Assembly: GCA_019120175.1 (NCBI GenBank)
Contig: DWVP01000022.1
Span: 62,001 to 126,000, forward strand
Source: Candidatus Corynebacterium faecigallinarum
GTDB lineage: Bacteria; Actinomycetota; Actinomycetes; Mycobacteriales; Mycobacteriaceae
Length of the DNA stretch: 64,000 nucleotides
Direction of reading: 5' to 3'
Part shown: positions 43,768-53,482 of the stretch, in pieces
How the letters are laid out: each line of letters starts with the position of its first letter
Numbering within the stretch: the first letter of the stretch is position 1
Position numbers and translations under genes: made by a program
The notes under the pieces: model-generated
The model's database searches: none
The model's input: only the letters and a program-made list of their open reading frames with translations
What the model was told of the DNA's origin: nothing

Positions 43768-44784
43768 ATGCACACCGACACTGACCCCCAGAAAGCCACC
43801 ACAGCCTCTGTATCCTCCGCACGCTCAGTGGTCTACCGCGATCTTGACGCGTCGTCGAGTGAGGAGTTGGCCGCGGTACGACACCTGCTCGACGAGGTCA
43901 GCAAGGCAGACGGTGTCCCCGCCTACGGGGAGGCCTTCCTCCGCGCCCTCGACTCCGAGTCCGCCGACAGTGTCGGCTACGTCCACATGGTCGCCGTGGA
44001 GGGCGATGAGCTGCTCGGCGTGGTCTCCATGAACTCCTCCTACCTCTGCGAGATCGCGGTCCACCCCGACCACCGGCGTCGCGGGATCGGTTCCGAACTG
44101 CTGCGCATCCTCGGCCGCAGTCTCGACGGTGACCAGCAGCTCAGCGTCTGGTCCCACGGTGCTCTGCCGGGCGCGATGGAGTTCGCCGACCACCGGCAGT
44201 CCCGCTTGGTCCGCGAACTGCTGAAGATGACGGTGGACTGCGACCCCACCCGTGAGGAGAGTGCCGCGCGCCGGGCGGACCTGCTGCACAGTCGCGACAA
44301 GTCGCTGGCCAAGATCCAGGACGCCGGGTACCGCGTCCTGGACTACGTCGAATCCTCGGCGAAGTTCGGCGGTCGGGTCACCGACGCAGAGTGGCTGCGG
44401 GTCAACAACGAGGCCTTCGCCTGGCATCCGGAGCAGGGCGGCTGGGACATGGAGAAGCTCCTCGACGCCCGGGACGTCGACTGGTTCGACCCAAACGGTG
44501 TGCTGCTGTTGTGGCAGGACGAGGAGTGTGTCGGTTTCCACTGGACCAAGCGTCCCGACGGTGACCCGCACGGCGAGGTGTACGTGGTCTGTCTCGCCGA
44601 CGCCGCCCGAGGCAAGGGGTTGGGTACGCCGATGACGCTGCAGGGGATGGGGTACCTCCTGGACAACGGGGCACGGGCGATCGACCTCTACGTCGAGGGC
44701 GACAACGTCCCGGCGGTGGCCACCTACGAGAAGCTCGGATTCACGGTCGCGCACCGCGACGTCGTCTTCCGCGGCATTCTCTGA
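43768..44784 (+). CDS. mshD: Mycothiol synthase
   Basis: A 338-aa enzyme that acetylates the cysteine of Cys-GlcN-Ins in the last step of mycothiol synthesis. It has two GNAT domains: an N-terminal one with EIAVHPDHRRRGIGSELL and a C-terminal one with VCLADAARGKGLGTPMTL and AVATYEKLGFT. The ATG at 43768 is preferred to the TTG four codons upstream because GGAG lies 6 nt before it. The glnR-type – mshD – pst order is conserved in mycobacteria. Confidence 0.92.
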   Translation: MHTDTDPQKATTASVSSARSVVYRDLDASSSEELAAVRHLLDEVSKADGVPAYGEAFLRALDSESADSVGYVHMVAVEGDELLGVVSMNSSYLCEIAVHPDHRRRGIGSELLRILGRSLDGDQQLSVWSHGALPGAMEFADHRQSRLVRELLKMTVDCDPTREESAARRADLLHSRDKSLAKIQDAGYRVLDYVESSAKFGGRVTDAEWLRVNNEAFAWHPEQGGWDMEKLLDARDVDWFDPNGVLLLWQDEECVGFHWTKRPDGDPHGEVYVVCLADAARGKGLGTPMTLQGMGYLLDNGARAIDLYVEGDNVPAVATYEKLGFTVAHRDVVFRGIL

Positions 44785-44800
44785 CCAGGCATTTCGCAGA

Positions 44801-44817
44801 GTTCACTTTCCGTTCAC
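44801..44817 (+). promoter_or_regulatory. PHO-box-like direct repeat upstream of pstS
   Basis: Two GTTCAC units at 44801-44806 and 44812-44817 are spaced at 11 bp and are followed by C. This is the form of actinobacterial PHO boxes (repeats of GTTCACC), bound by PhoP/RegX3-type regulators under phosphate limitation. The PhoR-like regulator at the left end of the window is the natural candidate. Confidence 0.65.
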
Positions 44818-44930
44818 CTGGCCGGTGCCTGGTGTCCACCATGCCCGCATAACGTACGTGGTCGTTGAATGTGTTGGATCCACAACGACACGTGAATGTT
44901 CTGTACACCCAGCATCGAAGGACGCCTCAA

Positions 44931-46049
44931 GTGAAGACCCAGACCCAGCGACCGCAGCGACGTACCGCGGCCACCACCGCAGCAGTGACCGTCGCGGTGA
45001 GCTCCCTCATCCTCGCCGGTTGCTCGAACTCCAACGACGGTTCCGCCGAAGGCGGCAGCGGCAACTACGAACTCAGCGGCACCGAGGGCACGCTGACCGG
45101 CGAAGGCGCCAGCTCCCAGCAGAAGGCCATCGAGCAGTTCGGTGTCGCCTACTCCTCCGCCGTGCCCGGTGCCACGCTGTCCTACAACTCCAGCGGTTCC
45201 GGCGCCGGTCAGACCCAGTTCCTTGCGAACCAGGTCGATTTCGCCGGCTCCGACTCGCCGTTGGACGAGGAGCAGGCCGCCGAGGCCACCAACCGTTGCG
45301 AGGGCAACGACGCCTGGCACCTGCCGCTGGTCATCGGCCCGGTCGCCGTCGCCTACAACCTCGACGGTGTGGACGACCTGAACCTGTCGGTCGACACCAT
45401 CGCCAAGATCTTCAACGGGGACATCCGCAACTGGAACGACGAGGCCATCGCCGCCGACAACGAGGGCGTCGACCTGCCGGATGAGCCGATCGACGTGCTG
45501 TACCGCTCCGAGGAGTCCGGTACCTCGGACAACTTCCAGAAGTTCCTGAACACCGCCACCGACGGCCTGTGGGAGACCGAGGGCAAGACCTTCCCGACCG
45601 AGGTCGGTTCCGGTGCCCAGGGCTCCTCCGGAGTCTCCGACCAGGTCAAGGCCACCAACGGCTCCATCACCTACGTCGAGTCCGGTTTCGCCACCGCCAA
45701 CGACCTCGGCATCGCCAACATCGACTTCGGCTCCGGCCCGACCGAGCTGAATGCAGAGACCGTCAACAACGCCCTCGGCGACGTCAGCTTCTCCGGTGAG
45801 GGCAACGACCTCGTCGTCGACTCCGAGGCACTCTTCGCCACGAACGAGGAAGACGCCTACCCGCTGGTGTTGACCACCTACGAGATCGTCTGCTCGGCCG
45901 GCTACGACGAGGAGACCGCCGCCCGCGTCAAGGACTTCATGTACACCGTCCTGGACAGCCAGGACGAGGAGTACGAGGAGTCCGGTTACATCCCGCTGAG
46001 CGGCGAGTTCAAGGAGAAGCTCGAGACCGCGATCGGCGAGCTGGAGTAG
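44931..46049 (+). CDS. pstS: Phosphate ABC transporter, substrate-binding lipoprotein
   Basis: A 372-aa lipoprotein that captures phosphate outside the membrane. The signal sequence ends in LILAGC with C31 as the lipidated residue. Phosphate-site stretches are GEGASSQQKAIEQF, SGSGAGQTQF, VDFAGSDSPL and RSEESGTSDNFQKFL. The GTG at 44931 is chosen because AAGGA lies about 8 nt upstream and it gives a normal signal peptide; the earlier ATG would add 22 residues. It is the first gene of pstSCAB. Confidence 0.94.
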   Translation: MKTQTQRPQRRTAATTAAVTVAVSSLILAGCSNSNDGSAEGGSGNYELSGTEGTLTGEGASSQQKAIEQFGVAYSSAVPGATLSYNSSGSGAGQTQFLANQVDFAGSDSPLDEEQAAEATNRCEGNDAWHLPLVIGPVAVAYNLDGVDDLNLSVDTIAKIFNGDIRNWNDEAIAADNEGVDLPDEPIDVLYRSEESGTSDNFQKFLNTATDGLWETEGKTFPTEVGSGAQGSSGVSDQVKATNGSITYVESGFATANDLGIANIDFGSGPTELNAETVNNALGDVSFSGEGNDLVVDSEALFATNEEDAYPLVLTTYEIVCSAGYDEETAARVKDFMYTVLDSQDEEYEESGYIPLSGEFKEKLETAIGELE

Positions 46050-46122
46050 AACCTCCCCACTCCTGCCCGCACCTGCCCAGCAGCCTTCCTTTCACCGTCA
46101 CAGTTAGAGGGAACCCACATAC

Positions 46123-47244
46123 ATGTCCCATTCCACGGCCAGTCACCTCCCCGGGGAGTCCGGCGCCTCACGTGCCGGACTCCCCGGGGGTGGTGGCATC
46201 AACGGCACCGATGACACCGGTGGCACCGGTACCCCCGGGCCCGGTGCGCCTGCCGCCACCGACCCCGGTGGAAACAGTCAGGTCGAGACCCGGGTCAAGA
46301 AGCGCCCGGGGGACCGGATCTTCGAGTACCTGTCCACCGGTGCCGCCGTCCTGATCACGGTGCTGATCGGCGCGATCGGCCTCTTCCTGGTCATCCGCGC
46401 CGTGCCGGCCCTGTCCCGACAGCGCGACGGTCTGCTGAGCTTCTTCTCCTACGACGGCCGTTGGAACCTCAACTACACCTCCAACGACGGTGGGTGGATG
46501 CAGTTCGGCATCCCGAACCTCTTCTTCACCACCGTCATGGTGTCGCTGCTGGCACTGATCATCGCCATGCCCATCGCCCTGGGTGTCGCGATCTTCCTGT
46601 CGAACTACTGCCCGAAGCGGGCGGTGCGCCCGCTCGGCTTCATCGTCGACCTGCTCGCCGCCGTCCCGTCGATCGTCTTCGGCATCTGGGGCATGCAGGT
46701 CCTGGGCCCAGCCCTCGGCGGATTCTACGAATGGCTGGTGGGCTGGGGCGGAGGCTTCATCCTCTTCGACTGGCAGCAGGGTTCCTCACCGGCGTTCTCG
46801 ACCGGCCGCAACATCTTCACCGGTGGCGTCGTCCTGGCGATCATGATCCTGCCGATCATCGCGGCGACCACCCGTGAGGTCTTCGTCCAGACCCCGCGCG
46901 GCCACATCGAGGCCGCGCTGGCCCTCGGCGCGACCCGCTGGGAGGTCGTGCGGATGACGGTGCTTCCTTTCGGACGCTCCGGCTACATCTCCGGTGCAAT
47001 GCTCGGCCTCGGCCGTGCACTGGGTGAGACGATGGCGCTCTACATGGTCATCGCGTCCTCACCCGGGTTCCGGGGATCCCTGATGGACGGTGGCACCACC
47101 TTCGCCACCGCCATCGCCAACGCCGCCCCCGAGTTCAACGACGACACGAAGGCCGGTGCCTACATCGCCGCCGGCCTGGTGCTGTTCCTGCTGACCTTCC
47201 TGGTCAACGCAGCAGCCCGCGCAGTCGTCAAAAACAAGAAGTAG
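46123..47244 (+). CDS. pstC: Phosphate ABC transporter permease
   Basis: A 373-aa inner-membrane permease. A Gly/Pro/Thr-rich N-terminal extension (residues 1-58) precedes six predicted helices. The ABC permease loop is EAALALGATRWEVVRMTVLP, and FGRSGYISGAMLGLGRALGETMA is the PstC landmark. The extension is unusually long and its DNA forms a perfect 16-bp hairpin (46149-46189). Works with PstA and PstB. Confidence 0.94.
   Translation: MSHSTASHLPGESGASRAGLPGGGGINGTDDTGGTGTPGPGAPAATDPGGNSQVETRVKKRPGDRIFEYLSTGAAVLITVLIGAIGLFLVIRAVPALSRQRDGLLSFFSYDGRWNLNYTSNDGGWMQFGIPNLFFTTVMVSLLALIIAMPIALGVAIFLSNYCPKRAVRPLGFIVDLLAAVPSIVFGIWGMQVLGPALGGFYEWLVGWGGGFILFDWQQGSSPAFSTGRNIFTGGVVLAIMILPIIAATTREVFVQTPRGHIEAALALGATRWEVVRMTVLPFGRSGYISGAMLGLGRALGETMALYMVIASSPGFRGSLMDGGTTFATAIANAAPEFNDDTKAGAYIAAGLVLFLLTFLVNAAARAVVKNKK
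46149..46189 (+). promoter_or_regulatory. Perfect 16-bp hairpin inside the 5' end of pstC
   Basis: CCCCGGGGAGTCCGGC (46149-46164) and its exact complement (46174-46189) enclose a 9-nt loop, starting 26 nt after the pstC ATG. So stable a GC-rich stem could slow ribosomes or attenuate transcription between the abundant pstS message and pstC. No U-tract follows. Confidence 0.7.
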
Positions 47245-47260
47245 GAGATCGGACAGGATC

Positions 47261-48190
47261 ATGACGACAACCTCCCACGATCTCGAGAATCGTCCCCACT
47301 CCGCACTCGCCGAGAGCGGCTTCAGCGACATCTCCACCTCCCGCAAGGCGCGCAACGGCCTCGCCACCGTGGTGGTCTACCTGACCATGGGCATCGCCGT
47401 CCTACCGCTGGTGTGGGTGCTGTGGGTGCTCATCCAGAAGGGGCTGCCCGTCATCCTCTCCGCCGACTGGTGGGTGTACGACATGGCCGGGCAGCTGTCC
47501 AACATCCCCGGCGGCGGCATCAGCCACGCCATCATCGGAACCCTGGTCCAGGCGTTGGTCACCACCCTGATCTCGGTGCCGATCGGTGTGCTCGTCGCGA
47601 TCTACCTGGTGGAGTACTCCCGCGGTGGATTCCTGGGGCGCATCACCACCTTCATGGTGGACATCCTCACCGGTATCCCCTCGATCGTCGCCGCACTGTT
47701 CGTCTACGCCCTGTGGATCAGCATGTTCGGGTTCCAGCGTTCCGGCTTCGCGGTGTCCCTGGCACTGGTGCTGCTGATGATCCCGGTGATCGTCCGCAAC
47801 ACCGAGGAGATGTTGCGCATCGTCCCCATGGATCTGCGTGAGGCCGCCTACGCCCTCGGCGTACCGAAATGGAAGACGATCGTGCGGATCGTCCTGCCGA
47901 CCGCCCTGTCCGGCATCGTCACCGGTGTGATGCTGGCCGTGGCCCGCATCATGGGTGAGTCCGCCCCGGTGCTCGTCCTGGTCGGTGCCTCGCCGGTGAT
48001 CAACTGGAATGTCTTCTCCGGCAGCCAGAATTCACTGCCTCTGTTCATGCTGGAGATGTACAAACTGCAGGCCAACCCGGAGGTGCTCGCCCGTCTGTGG
48101 GGTGCGGCGCTGACCCTGGTGCTCATCATCGCTGCGCTGAACATCGGTGCCCGACTCATCTCCGCCAAGTTCTCCGTCAAGGCTGACTAG
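47261..48190 (+). CDS. pstA: Phosphate ABC transporter permease
   Basis: A 309-aa inner-membrane permease with six predicted helices. The family stretch VDILTGIPSIVAALFVYALW lies near residue 144, and the coupling loop is REAAYALGVPKWKTIVRIVLP. It starts 16 bp after pstC with a GGAGA ribosome site. Its stop codon lies in the first unit of a 10-bp tandem repeat. Confidence 0.94.
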   Translation: MTTTSHDLENRPHSALAESGFSDISTSRKARNGLATVVVYLTMGIAVLPLVWVLWVLIQKGLPVILSADWWVYDMAGQLSNIPGGGISHAIIGTLVQALVTTLISVPIGVLVAIYLVEYSRGGFLGRITTFMVDILTGIPSIVAALFVYALWISMFGFQRSGFAVSLALVLLMIPVIVRNTEEMLRIVPMDLREAAYALGVPKWKTIVRIVLPTALSGIVTGVMLAVARIMGESAPVLVLVGASPVINWNVFSGSQNSLPLFMLEMYKLQANPEVLARLWGAALTLVLIIAALNIGARLISAKFSVKAD

Positions 48191-48210
48191 GGCCGTCTAG
48201 GGCTGACTAG
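48181..48210 (+). repeat. Three 10-bp tandem repeats at the pstA–pstB junction
   Basis: GGCTGACTAG, GGCCGTCTAG and GGCTGACTAG run without gaps; the first covers the pstA stop codon. Each unit contains TAG in a different frame because the period is not a multiple of three. Confidence 0.7.
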
Positions 48211-48233
48211 AGCCAGAATAAGGAATCACAACC

Positions 48234-49010
<777 letters not shown>

Positions 49011-49074
49011 CGTTCCACCACCCACCCCCGCTCAGTTTTCGTGCCACACTGGTGGCAGGAGAAAGGAGTCCCAC

Positions 49075-49611
49075 ATGGGTAGTCCCGTACACATCGTGTT
49101 GATGGGGGTGAGCGGCAGCGGCAAGGGGCCGCTCGCCGAGGAACTGCAGCGGCGCACCGGGTACACCGCGGCAACAGCCGCCGACCTGCAGCCGGAGGAG
49201 GTGCGCGACAAGATCGCGCAGGGGGGCTTCCTGACACCGGAGGACCGCCTGCCGTGGGCCTGGGCGATCCGGGACTGGATGGACGCCGCGGCGACCAAGG
49301 GGGAGTCGACCGTGGTGGTCAGCCTGGGGCTGGGGCGCCGGGCGCGGGACATCTTCCGCGAGGCCGAAGGGTTCGTGTTCTTCGTGCACGTGCACGGCAC
49401 CGAAGACGTCATCCGGGAACGTGTCCTACGACGAACCGGTGAGGAACCGGATCCGGAGGTGCTGCGCGCCCAGTACGCTGAGTTGGAACGCCTGCGGGCC
49501 GATGAGTACGGCGTCCGACTCGACGCCACCCAGCCACCCGAGGTGTTGGCGGACGCGGCGCTGGTGTCGCTCGAGGTCACCCGGCGGGGTGCCGCGGACG
49601 CGGACAACTAG
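49075..49611 (+). CDS. Gluconokinase-like P-loop protein with altered Walker A
   Basis: A 178-aa protein of the GntK/shikimate-kinase-like fold. The P-loop reads GVSGSGKG, with K17 followed by glycine instead of the Ser/Thr that binds Mg2+. LTPEDRLPWAWAIRDWMDAA matches the gluconokinase lid/substrate region, and the C-terminal half has the RLxxR-type helix RRTGEEPDPEVLRAQYAELE. Because the key residue is missing, kinase activity is uncertain. An AGAAAGGAG site precedes the ATG. It sits between pstB and phoU with no obvious phosphate connection. Confidence 0.7.
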   Translation: MGSPVHIVLMGVSGSGKGPLAEELQRRTGYTAATAADLQPEEVRDKIAQGGFLTPEDRLPWAWAIRDWMDAAATKGESTVVVSLGLGRRARDIFREAEGFVFFVHVHGTEDVIRERVLRRTGEEPDPEVLRAQYAELERLRADEYGVRLDATQPPEVLADAALVSLEVTRRGAADADN

Positions 49612-49627
49612 CGCCGCGGACGGGGGA

Positions 49628-50365
49628 TCAGAACGAGTTTGACCCGTAACGGCGACGAATCTCGTCGAACTGCTCGCGCATGGTCTCCTGCTGCTCTTCG
49701 CTGCGGCGGGAGACCTCGTACTCGGCAGGCTGCATACCTGTGGCCAGGTACACCACCCGGGTACCGATGTTGACGGCGTGGTCGGAGTAGCGCTCGAAGA
49801 AGCGGGACAGCAGGGTGACATCCACCGCGGCGGAGACCGGGTAAGGCCATTCCTTCTTCCCGGTGAGGTGGAACATGTGCTCGTGGAGGTCGTCGACGGC
49901 ATCGTCGTCGAGGGCGAGCTCCATGGCCTTCTCCGGGTCGTAGGTCACCAGGACGTCGTGCAGTTTCTCGCCGATGTCGTCGACCAGGCGGGCCATCTCA
50001 CGGAAGTAGGGCTCGGTGGTCTCGGGGACGGCCGAGTCCGGGTGGCGACGGCGTGAGGTGCGCGCGATGTGCACCGCGAGGGTGGCCATGCGGGCCAGGT
50101 CCTCGACGATGTACGTACCGGACACGACCTGGCGCAGATCACGGGCCACCGGGCCCTCGAGGGCCAGCAGTTCGAAGGAGCGGGCCTCGGCCCGCTTACG
50201 GAGCTCCTCGACTTCGTCGATGGAGCTGAGGACTTTCTCGGCCACTTCGATGTCCTGCTCGAACAGGGCAACGCAGGCCGATGACATCATCTGACGGACC
50301 GTGTCGGCCATGAGCGCCAGTTCATGGGCGAAGATCCGCATCTGTTCCTGGTACACAGTGCGCAT
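49628..50365 (-). CDS. phoU: PhoU/PhoY phosphate signalling protein
   Basis: A 245-aa protein with two PhoU repeats (about residues 8-100 and 115-210). It links the Pst transporter to the phosphate sensor kinase and dampens the response when phosphate is plentiful. Typical metal-site stretches are EVEELRKRAEARSFELLALE and FFERYSDHAVNIGTRVVYL. The ATG of MRTVYQEQ is chosen since PhoU proteins begin this way and a -10 hexamer lies 7 nt upstream. It is convergent to the gluconokinase-like gene with a 16-bp gap. Confidence 0.93.
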   Translation of the reverse strand: MRTVYQEQMRIFAHELALMADTVRQMMSSACVALFEQDIEVAEKVLSSIDEVEELRKRAEARSFELLALEGPVARDLRQVVSGTYIVEDLARMATLAVHIARTSRRRHPDSAVPETTEPYFREMARLVDDIGEKLHDVLVTYDPEKAMELALDDDAVDDLHEHMFHLTGKKEWPYPVSAAVDVTLLSRFFERYSDHAVNIGTRVVYLATGMQPAEYEVSRRSEEQQETMREQFDEIRRRYGSNSF

Positions 50366-50372
50366 GCGGGCA

Positions 50373-50378
50373 AGTGTA
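50373..50378 (-). promoter_or_regulatory. -10 hexamer of phoU
   Basis: TACACT on the minus strand ends 7 nt before the phoU ATG. It gives phoU its own leaderless-type promoter, independent of pstSCAB. Confidence 0.5.
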
Positions 50379-50421
50379 CGGCCCCCACGAAGTTTTCGCG
50401 CGACAAGTTCCGTGAAGTTCC

Positions 50422-51654
50422 TCAGCCGCCGTTGTTGGCTGCGTCCTCGGTCTCCGGGACGTGGGCGAGGTCGGCCTCGGGATCGTCCAACCAGCCGTCC
50501 GGCAATGCCACCTTGCCGGGGGAACCCTGCCGGCCGCGGGCACCGTCGGCGTCGACGGCGCGGGCGTCCGACTCCCACATCGGGTCGAGGACCGCGCGCA
50601 GTGAGGTGAGGTCGGTGATCTGGCTGAGCTGACGGCGGATCTCCCCACCGGCCGGGAAGCCACGCATGTACCACGCCATGTGCTTGCGCATCTCCCGCAC
50701 GCCGTACTCCTCACCCTCGTGGGCGGACAGCAGTTCGGCGTGGCGCATGATGATCCGGCAGACCTCGGCCAGGGTCGGTTCCTCGGGGACCGGTAGGCCG
50801 CGCAGGTGGGCGGAGAGCTCGGCGAACAGCCAGGGGCGGCCCAGGCAGCCACGTCCGACGACCACGCCGTCGCAACCGGTGTGCTCCATCATCGCCGCGG
50901 CATCCGAGGCCTTGAAGATGTCACCGTTGCCCAGTACCGGCACCCCGGTGCCGTCCATGTGCTCCACCAGGCGGGCGATCTGGTCCCAGTCGGCGGTGCC
51001 GGAGTAGCGCTGGGCGGCGGTACGCCCGTGGCAGGCGACGGCGGCCGCGCCCTCGGCAGCGGCGATGCGTCCGGCATCGAGGTGGGTGTGGTGCTCGTCG
51101 TCGATGCCGACGCGGAACTTCACGGTGACCGGGATGGCGCGCTCGCCGCCGGAGCGTCCGGCATCCTCCACACCCTTGACCGCCGCGGCGACGATCGAGG
51201 AGTAGAGCCGACGCTTGAACGGCAGGGCGGCACCACCCCCACGGCGGGTGACCTTGGGCACCGGGCAACCGAAGTTCATGTCGATGTGGTCGGCTAGGTC
51301 CTCCTCGGCGATCATCCGGGCCGCCCGGTAGGTGTACTCCGGGTCGGTGGTGTAGAGCTGCAGGCTGCGCGGATCCTCGTCGGCGGCGAAGGTGGTCATG
51401 TGCAGCGTCTTGGGGTTGCGCTCGACCAGGGCGCGGGCGGTGACCATCTCGCAGACGTACAGTCCGGCGACGCTGCCCATGCGCTCGCGCTCCTGCTCCC
51501 GGCACAGGGTGCGGAAGGCGACGTTGGTGACCCCGGCCATCGGGGCGAGGACGACGGGGGAGTCCAGGTGGAAACGCCCGATGGACAGCGCGCTGTTCTG
51601 GACGCTGTTCTGGGCGCTGCCCTGGATGGCGGCCGGTGCGGAAATGGTACTCAC
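50422..51654 (-). CDS. dusB: tRNA-dihydrouridine synthase, DusB type
   Basis: A 410-aa FMN enzyme that reduces uridines in tRNA to dihydrouridine. The barrel starts with VVLAPMAGVTNVAFRTLCRE, then DMNFGCPVPKVTRRGGGAAL with the family's conserved cysteine and FMN/tRNA residues, ACHGRTAAQRYSG, PVLGNGDIF and GRGCLGRPWLF. The C-terminal helical domain binds tRNA. The last 40 residues are an acidic extension. The GTG start has a GAGAAT-type hexamer about 8 nt upstream. Confidence 0.9.
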   Translation of the reverse strand: MSTISAPAAIQGSAQNSVQNSALSIGRFHLDSPVVLAPMAGVTNVAFRTLCREQERERMGSVAGLYVCEMVTARALVERNPKTLHMTTFAADEDPRSLQLYTTDPEYTYRAARMIAEEDLADHIDMNFGCPVPKVTRRGGGAALPFKRRLYSSIVAAAVKGVEDAGRSGGERAIPVTVKFRVGIDDEHHTHLDAGRIAAAEGAAAVACHGRTAAQRYSGTADWDQIARLVEHMDGTGVPVLGNGDIFKASDAAAMMEHTGCDGVVVGRGCLGRPWLFAELSAHLRGLPVPEEPTLAEVCRIIMRHAELLSAHEGEEYGVREMRKHMAWYMRGFPAGGEIRRQLSQITDLTSLRAVLDPMWESDARAVDADGARGRQGSPGKVALPDGWLDDPEADLAHVPETEDAANNGG

Positions 51655-51907
51655 GGTGTCTGATTCTCACACTGCGGGACGGTGCAGTGCAACGTGGGCG
51701 TCAGAGACATGGCACACCCAGACGGAGGTGAGCTGTAGCGGACTCTCTACACTCGGGTGTGGGCGGTCACACCCGAAGGGCCGCCGGCTATGTCAGTAGC
51801 AGGGTCATTGTGCTATCAATGGTGGCAGGGATCACGTTTGGACAAGAAACAAATTGTGATATTTACAGACATAACACCGAACCACCGGGAATTACAGAGG
51901 AGATAGA

Positions 51908-53410
51908 GTGTCTGAGCGCATCGCCCACAGCGGTCTGAAGTCCAAGGTCATGACTGCCGAGGAGGCCGCCGAGTTCGTCAACAACGGCGACAAGGTCGGT
52001 ACCTCCGGCTTTACCGGCGCCGGTTACCCCAAGGCGCTTCCCACCGCCATCGCCAACCGGGCCAAGGCCGCCCACGACCGCGGTGACGAGTTCCAGATCG
52101 AGCTGTTCACCGGTGCCTCCACCGCCGTCGACGAGGACGGCGTGCTGGCAGAGGCCGACGCCATCAGCTTCCGCGCCCCGTACAACTCCGATCCGGTGCT
52201 GCGTAACAAGATCAACGCCGGCGAGGTGCGTTACTGGGACATCCACCTGTCCCACCTGGGCAAGCAGGTCCAGGAGGGCTTCTTCGGTAAGTTCAACGTC
52301 GCCATCATCGAGGCCGTCTGCATCCGTGAGGACGGGTCCGTCGTCCCGTCCTCCGCCGTCGGCTGCAACCTCGAGTTCGTCGAGGCCGCAGACAAGGTGA
52401 TCATCGAGGTCAACGAGTGGCAGTCCCGCGACCTCGAGGGCATGCACGACCTCTACAACATTGAGCCGATCGGACAGCGCACCCCGATCCAGATCACCAA
52501 GCCCGGCGACCGCATCGGTTCCACCGCGATGGAGATCGACCCGGAGAAGATCGTCGCGATCGTCGAGACCAACGCCGCCGACCGCAACGCCCCCTTCACC
52601 CCGGCCGACGAGACCTCCAAGAAGATCGCCGGCTACTTCCTCGACTTCCTCGAGGGTGAGGTCGCCGCCGGTCGCCTGGCCTACGACGGCTACATCATGC
52701 AGTCCGGTGTCGGTAACGTCCCGAACGCCGTGATGGCCGGCCTGCTGGACTCCAAGTTCGAGAATATCCAGGCCTACACCGAGGTCATCCAGGACGGCAT
52801 GCTCGACCTGATCGACGCCGGCAAGATGACCGTCGCCTCGGCGACCTCCTTCTCGCTGTCCCCGGAGTACGCCGAGAAGATGAACGCGGAGGCCGCCAAG
52901 TACCGCGAGAGCATCATCCTGCGTCCGCAGCAGGTCTCCAACCACCCGGAGGTCATCCGTCGACTCGGCCTGATCGCCACCAACGGCATGATCGAGGCCG
53001 ACATCTACGGCAACATCAACTCCACCAACGTCTCCGGCTCCCGTGTGATGAACGGTATCGGTGGCTCGGGTGACTTCACCCGTAACGCCTTCATCTCCTC
53101 CTTCATCAGCCCCTCGGTGGCCAAGGGCGGCGACATCTCCGCGGTCGTCCCCTTTGCCTCCCACATCGACCACCACGAGCACGACGCCATGGTCGTCATC
53201 ACCGAGAACGGCTACGCCGACCTGCGTGGCCTGGCCCCGCGTGACCGCGTGAAGAAGATGATCTCCATCGCCCACCCGTCCTACCAGCCGCTGCTGGAGG
53301 AGTACGTCGAGGCCGCGTCGAAGGGCAAGTTCCACCAGACCCCGCACGACCTGACCAAGGCCTTCGAGTTCCACACCCGGTTCCTCGAGACCGGCTCGAT
53401 GCGCAAGTAG
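51908..53410 (+). CDS. actA: Acetyl-CoA hydrolase/CoA-transferase (succinyl-CoA:acetate type)
   Basis: A 500-aa enzyme of the Cat1/Ach1 class I CoA-transferase family, which moves CoA between succinyl-CoA or propionyl-CoA and acetate. Recognisable stretches are VGTSGFTGAGYPKALP, FTGASTAVDEDGVL, MQSGVGNVPNAVMAG and the glycine-rich VMNGIGGSGDFTRNAF. It corresponds to C. glutamicum ActA (cg2840), which also lies near pst. The GTG is preceded by GAGGAG at 5-nt spacing. An upstream TTGTGATATTTACA (around 51855) weakly resembles a GlxR site. A good intrinsic terminator follows. Confidence 0.9.
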   Translation: MSERIAHSGLKSKVMTAEEAAEFVNNGDKVGTSGFTGAGYPKALPTAIANRAKAAHDRGDEFQIELFTGASTAVDEDGVLAEADAISFRAPYNSDPVLRNKINAGEVRYWDIHLSHLGKQVQEGFFGKFNVAIIEAVCIREDGSVVPSSAVGCNLEFVEAADKVIIEVNEWQSRDLEGMHDLYNIEPIGQRTPIQITKPGDRIGSTAMEIDPEKIVAIVETNAADRNAPFTPADETSKKIAGYFLDFLEGEVAAGRLAYDGYIMQSGVGNVPNAVMAGLLDSKFENIQAYTEVIQDGMLDLIDAGKMTVASATSFSLSPEYAEKMNAEAAKYRESIILRPQQVSNHPEVIRRLGLIATNGMIEADIYGNINSTNVSGSRVMNGIGGSGDFTRNAFISSFISPSVAKGGDISAVVPFASHIDHHEHDAMVVITENGYADLRGLAPRDRVKKMISIAHPSYQPLLEEYVEAASKGKFHQTPHDLTKAFEFHTRFLETGSMRK

Positions 53411-53437
53411 TCGGCCTGGCCTGAACCGGCATCACAC

Positions 53438-53482
53438 AGCCCCGCCCCGGTCTATCGCGCCTGGGCGGGGCTGCTCTTTTTT
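53438..53482 (+). terminator. Rho-independent terminator of the CoA-transferase gene
   Basis: The stem AGCCCCGCCC / GGGCGGGGCT encloses a 15-nt loop and is followed by a run of six T. Confidence 0.9.

Noticed and set aside
51840..51907. GlxR operator upstream of the CoA-transferase
   Set aside because: TGTGATATTTACA matches only the left half of the consensus well, so it is mentioned in the gene entry but not called.
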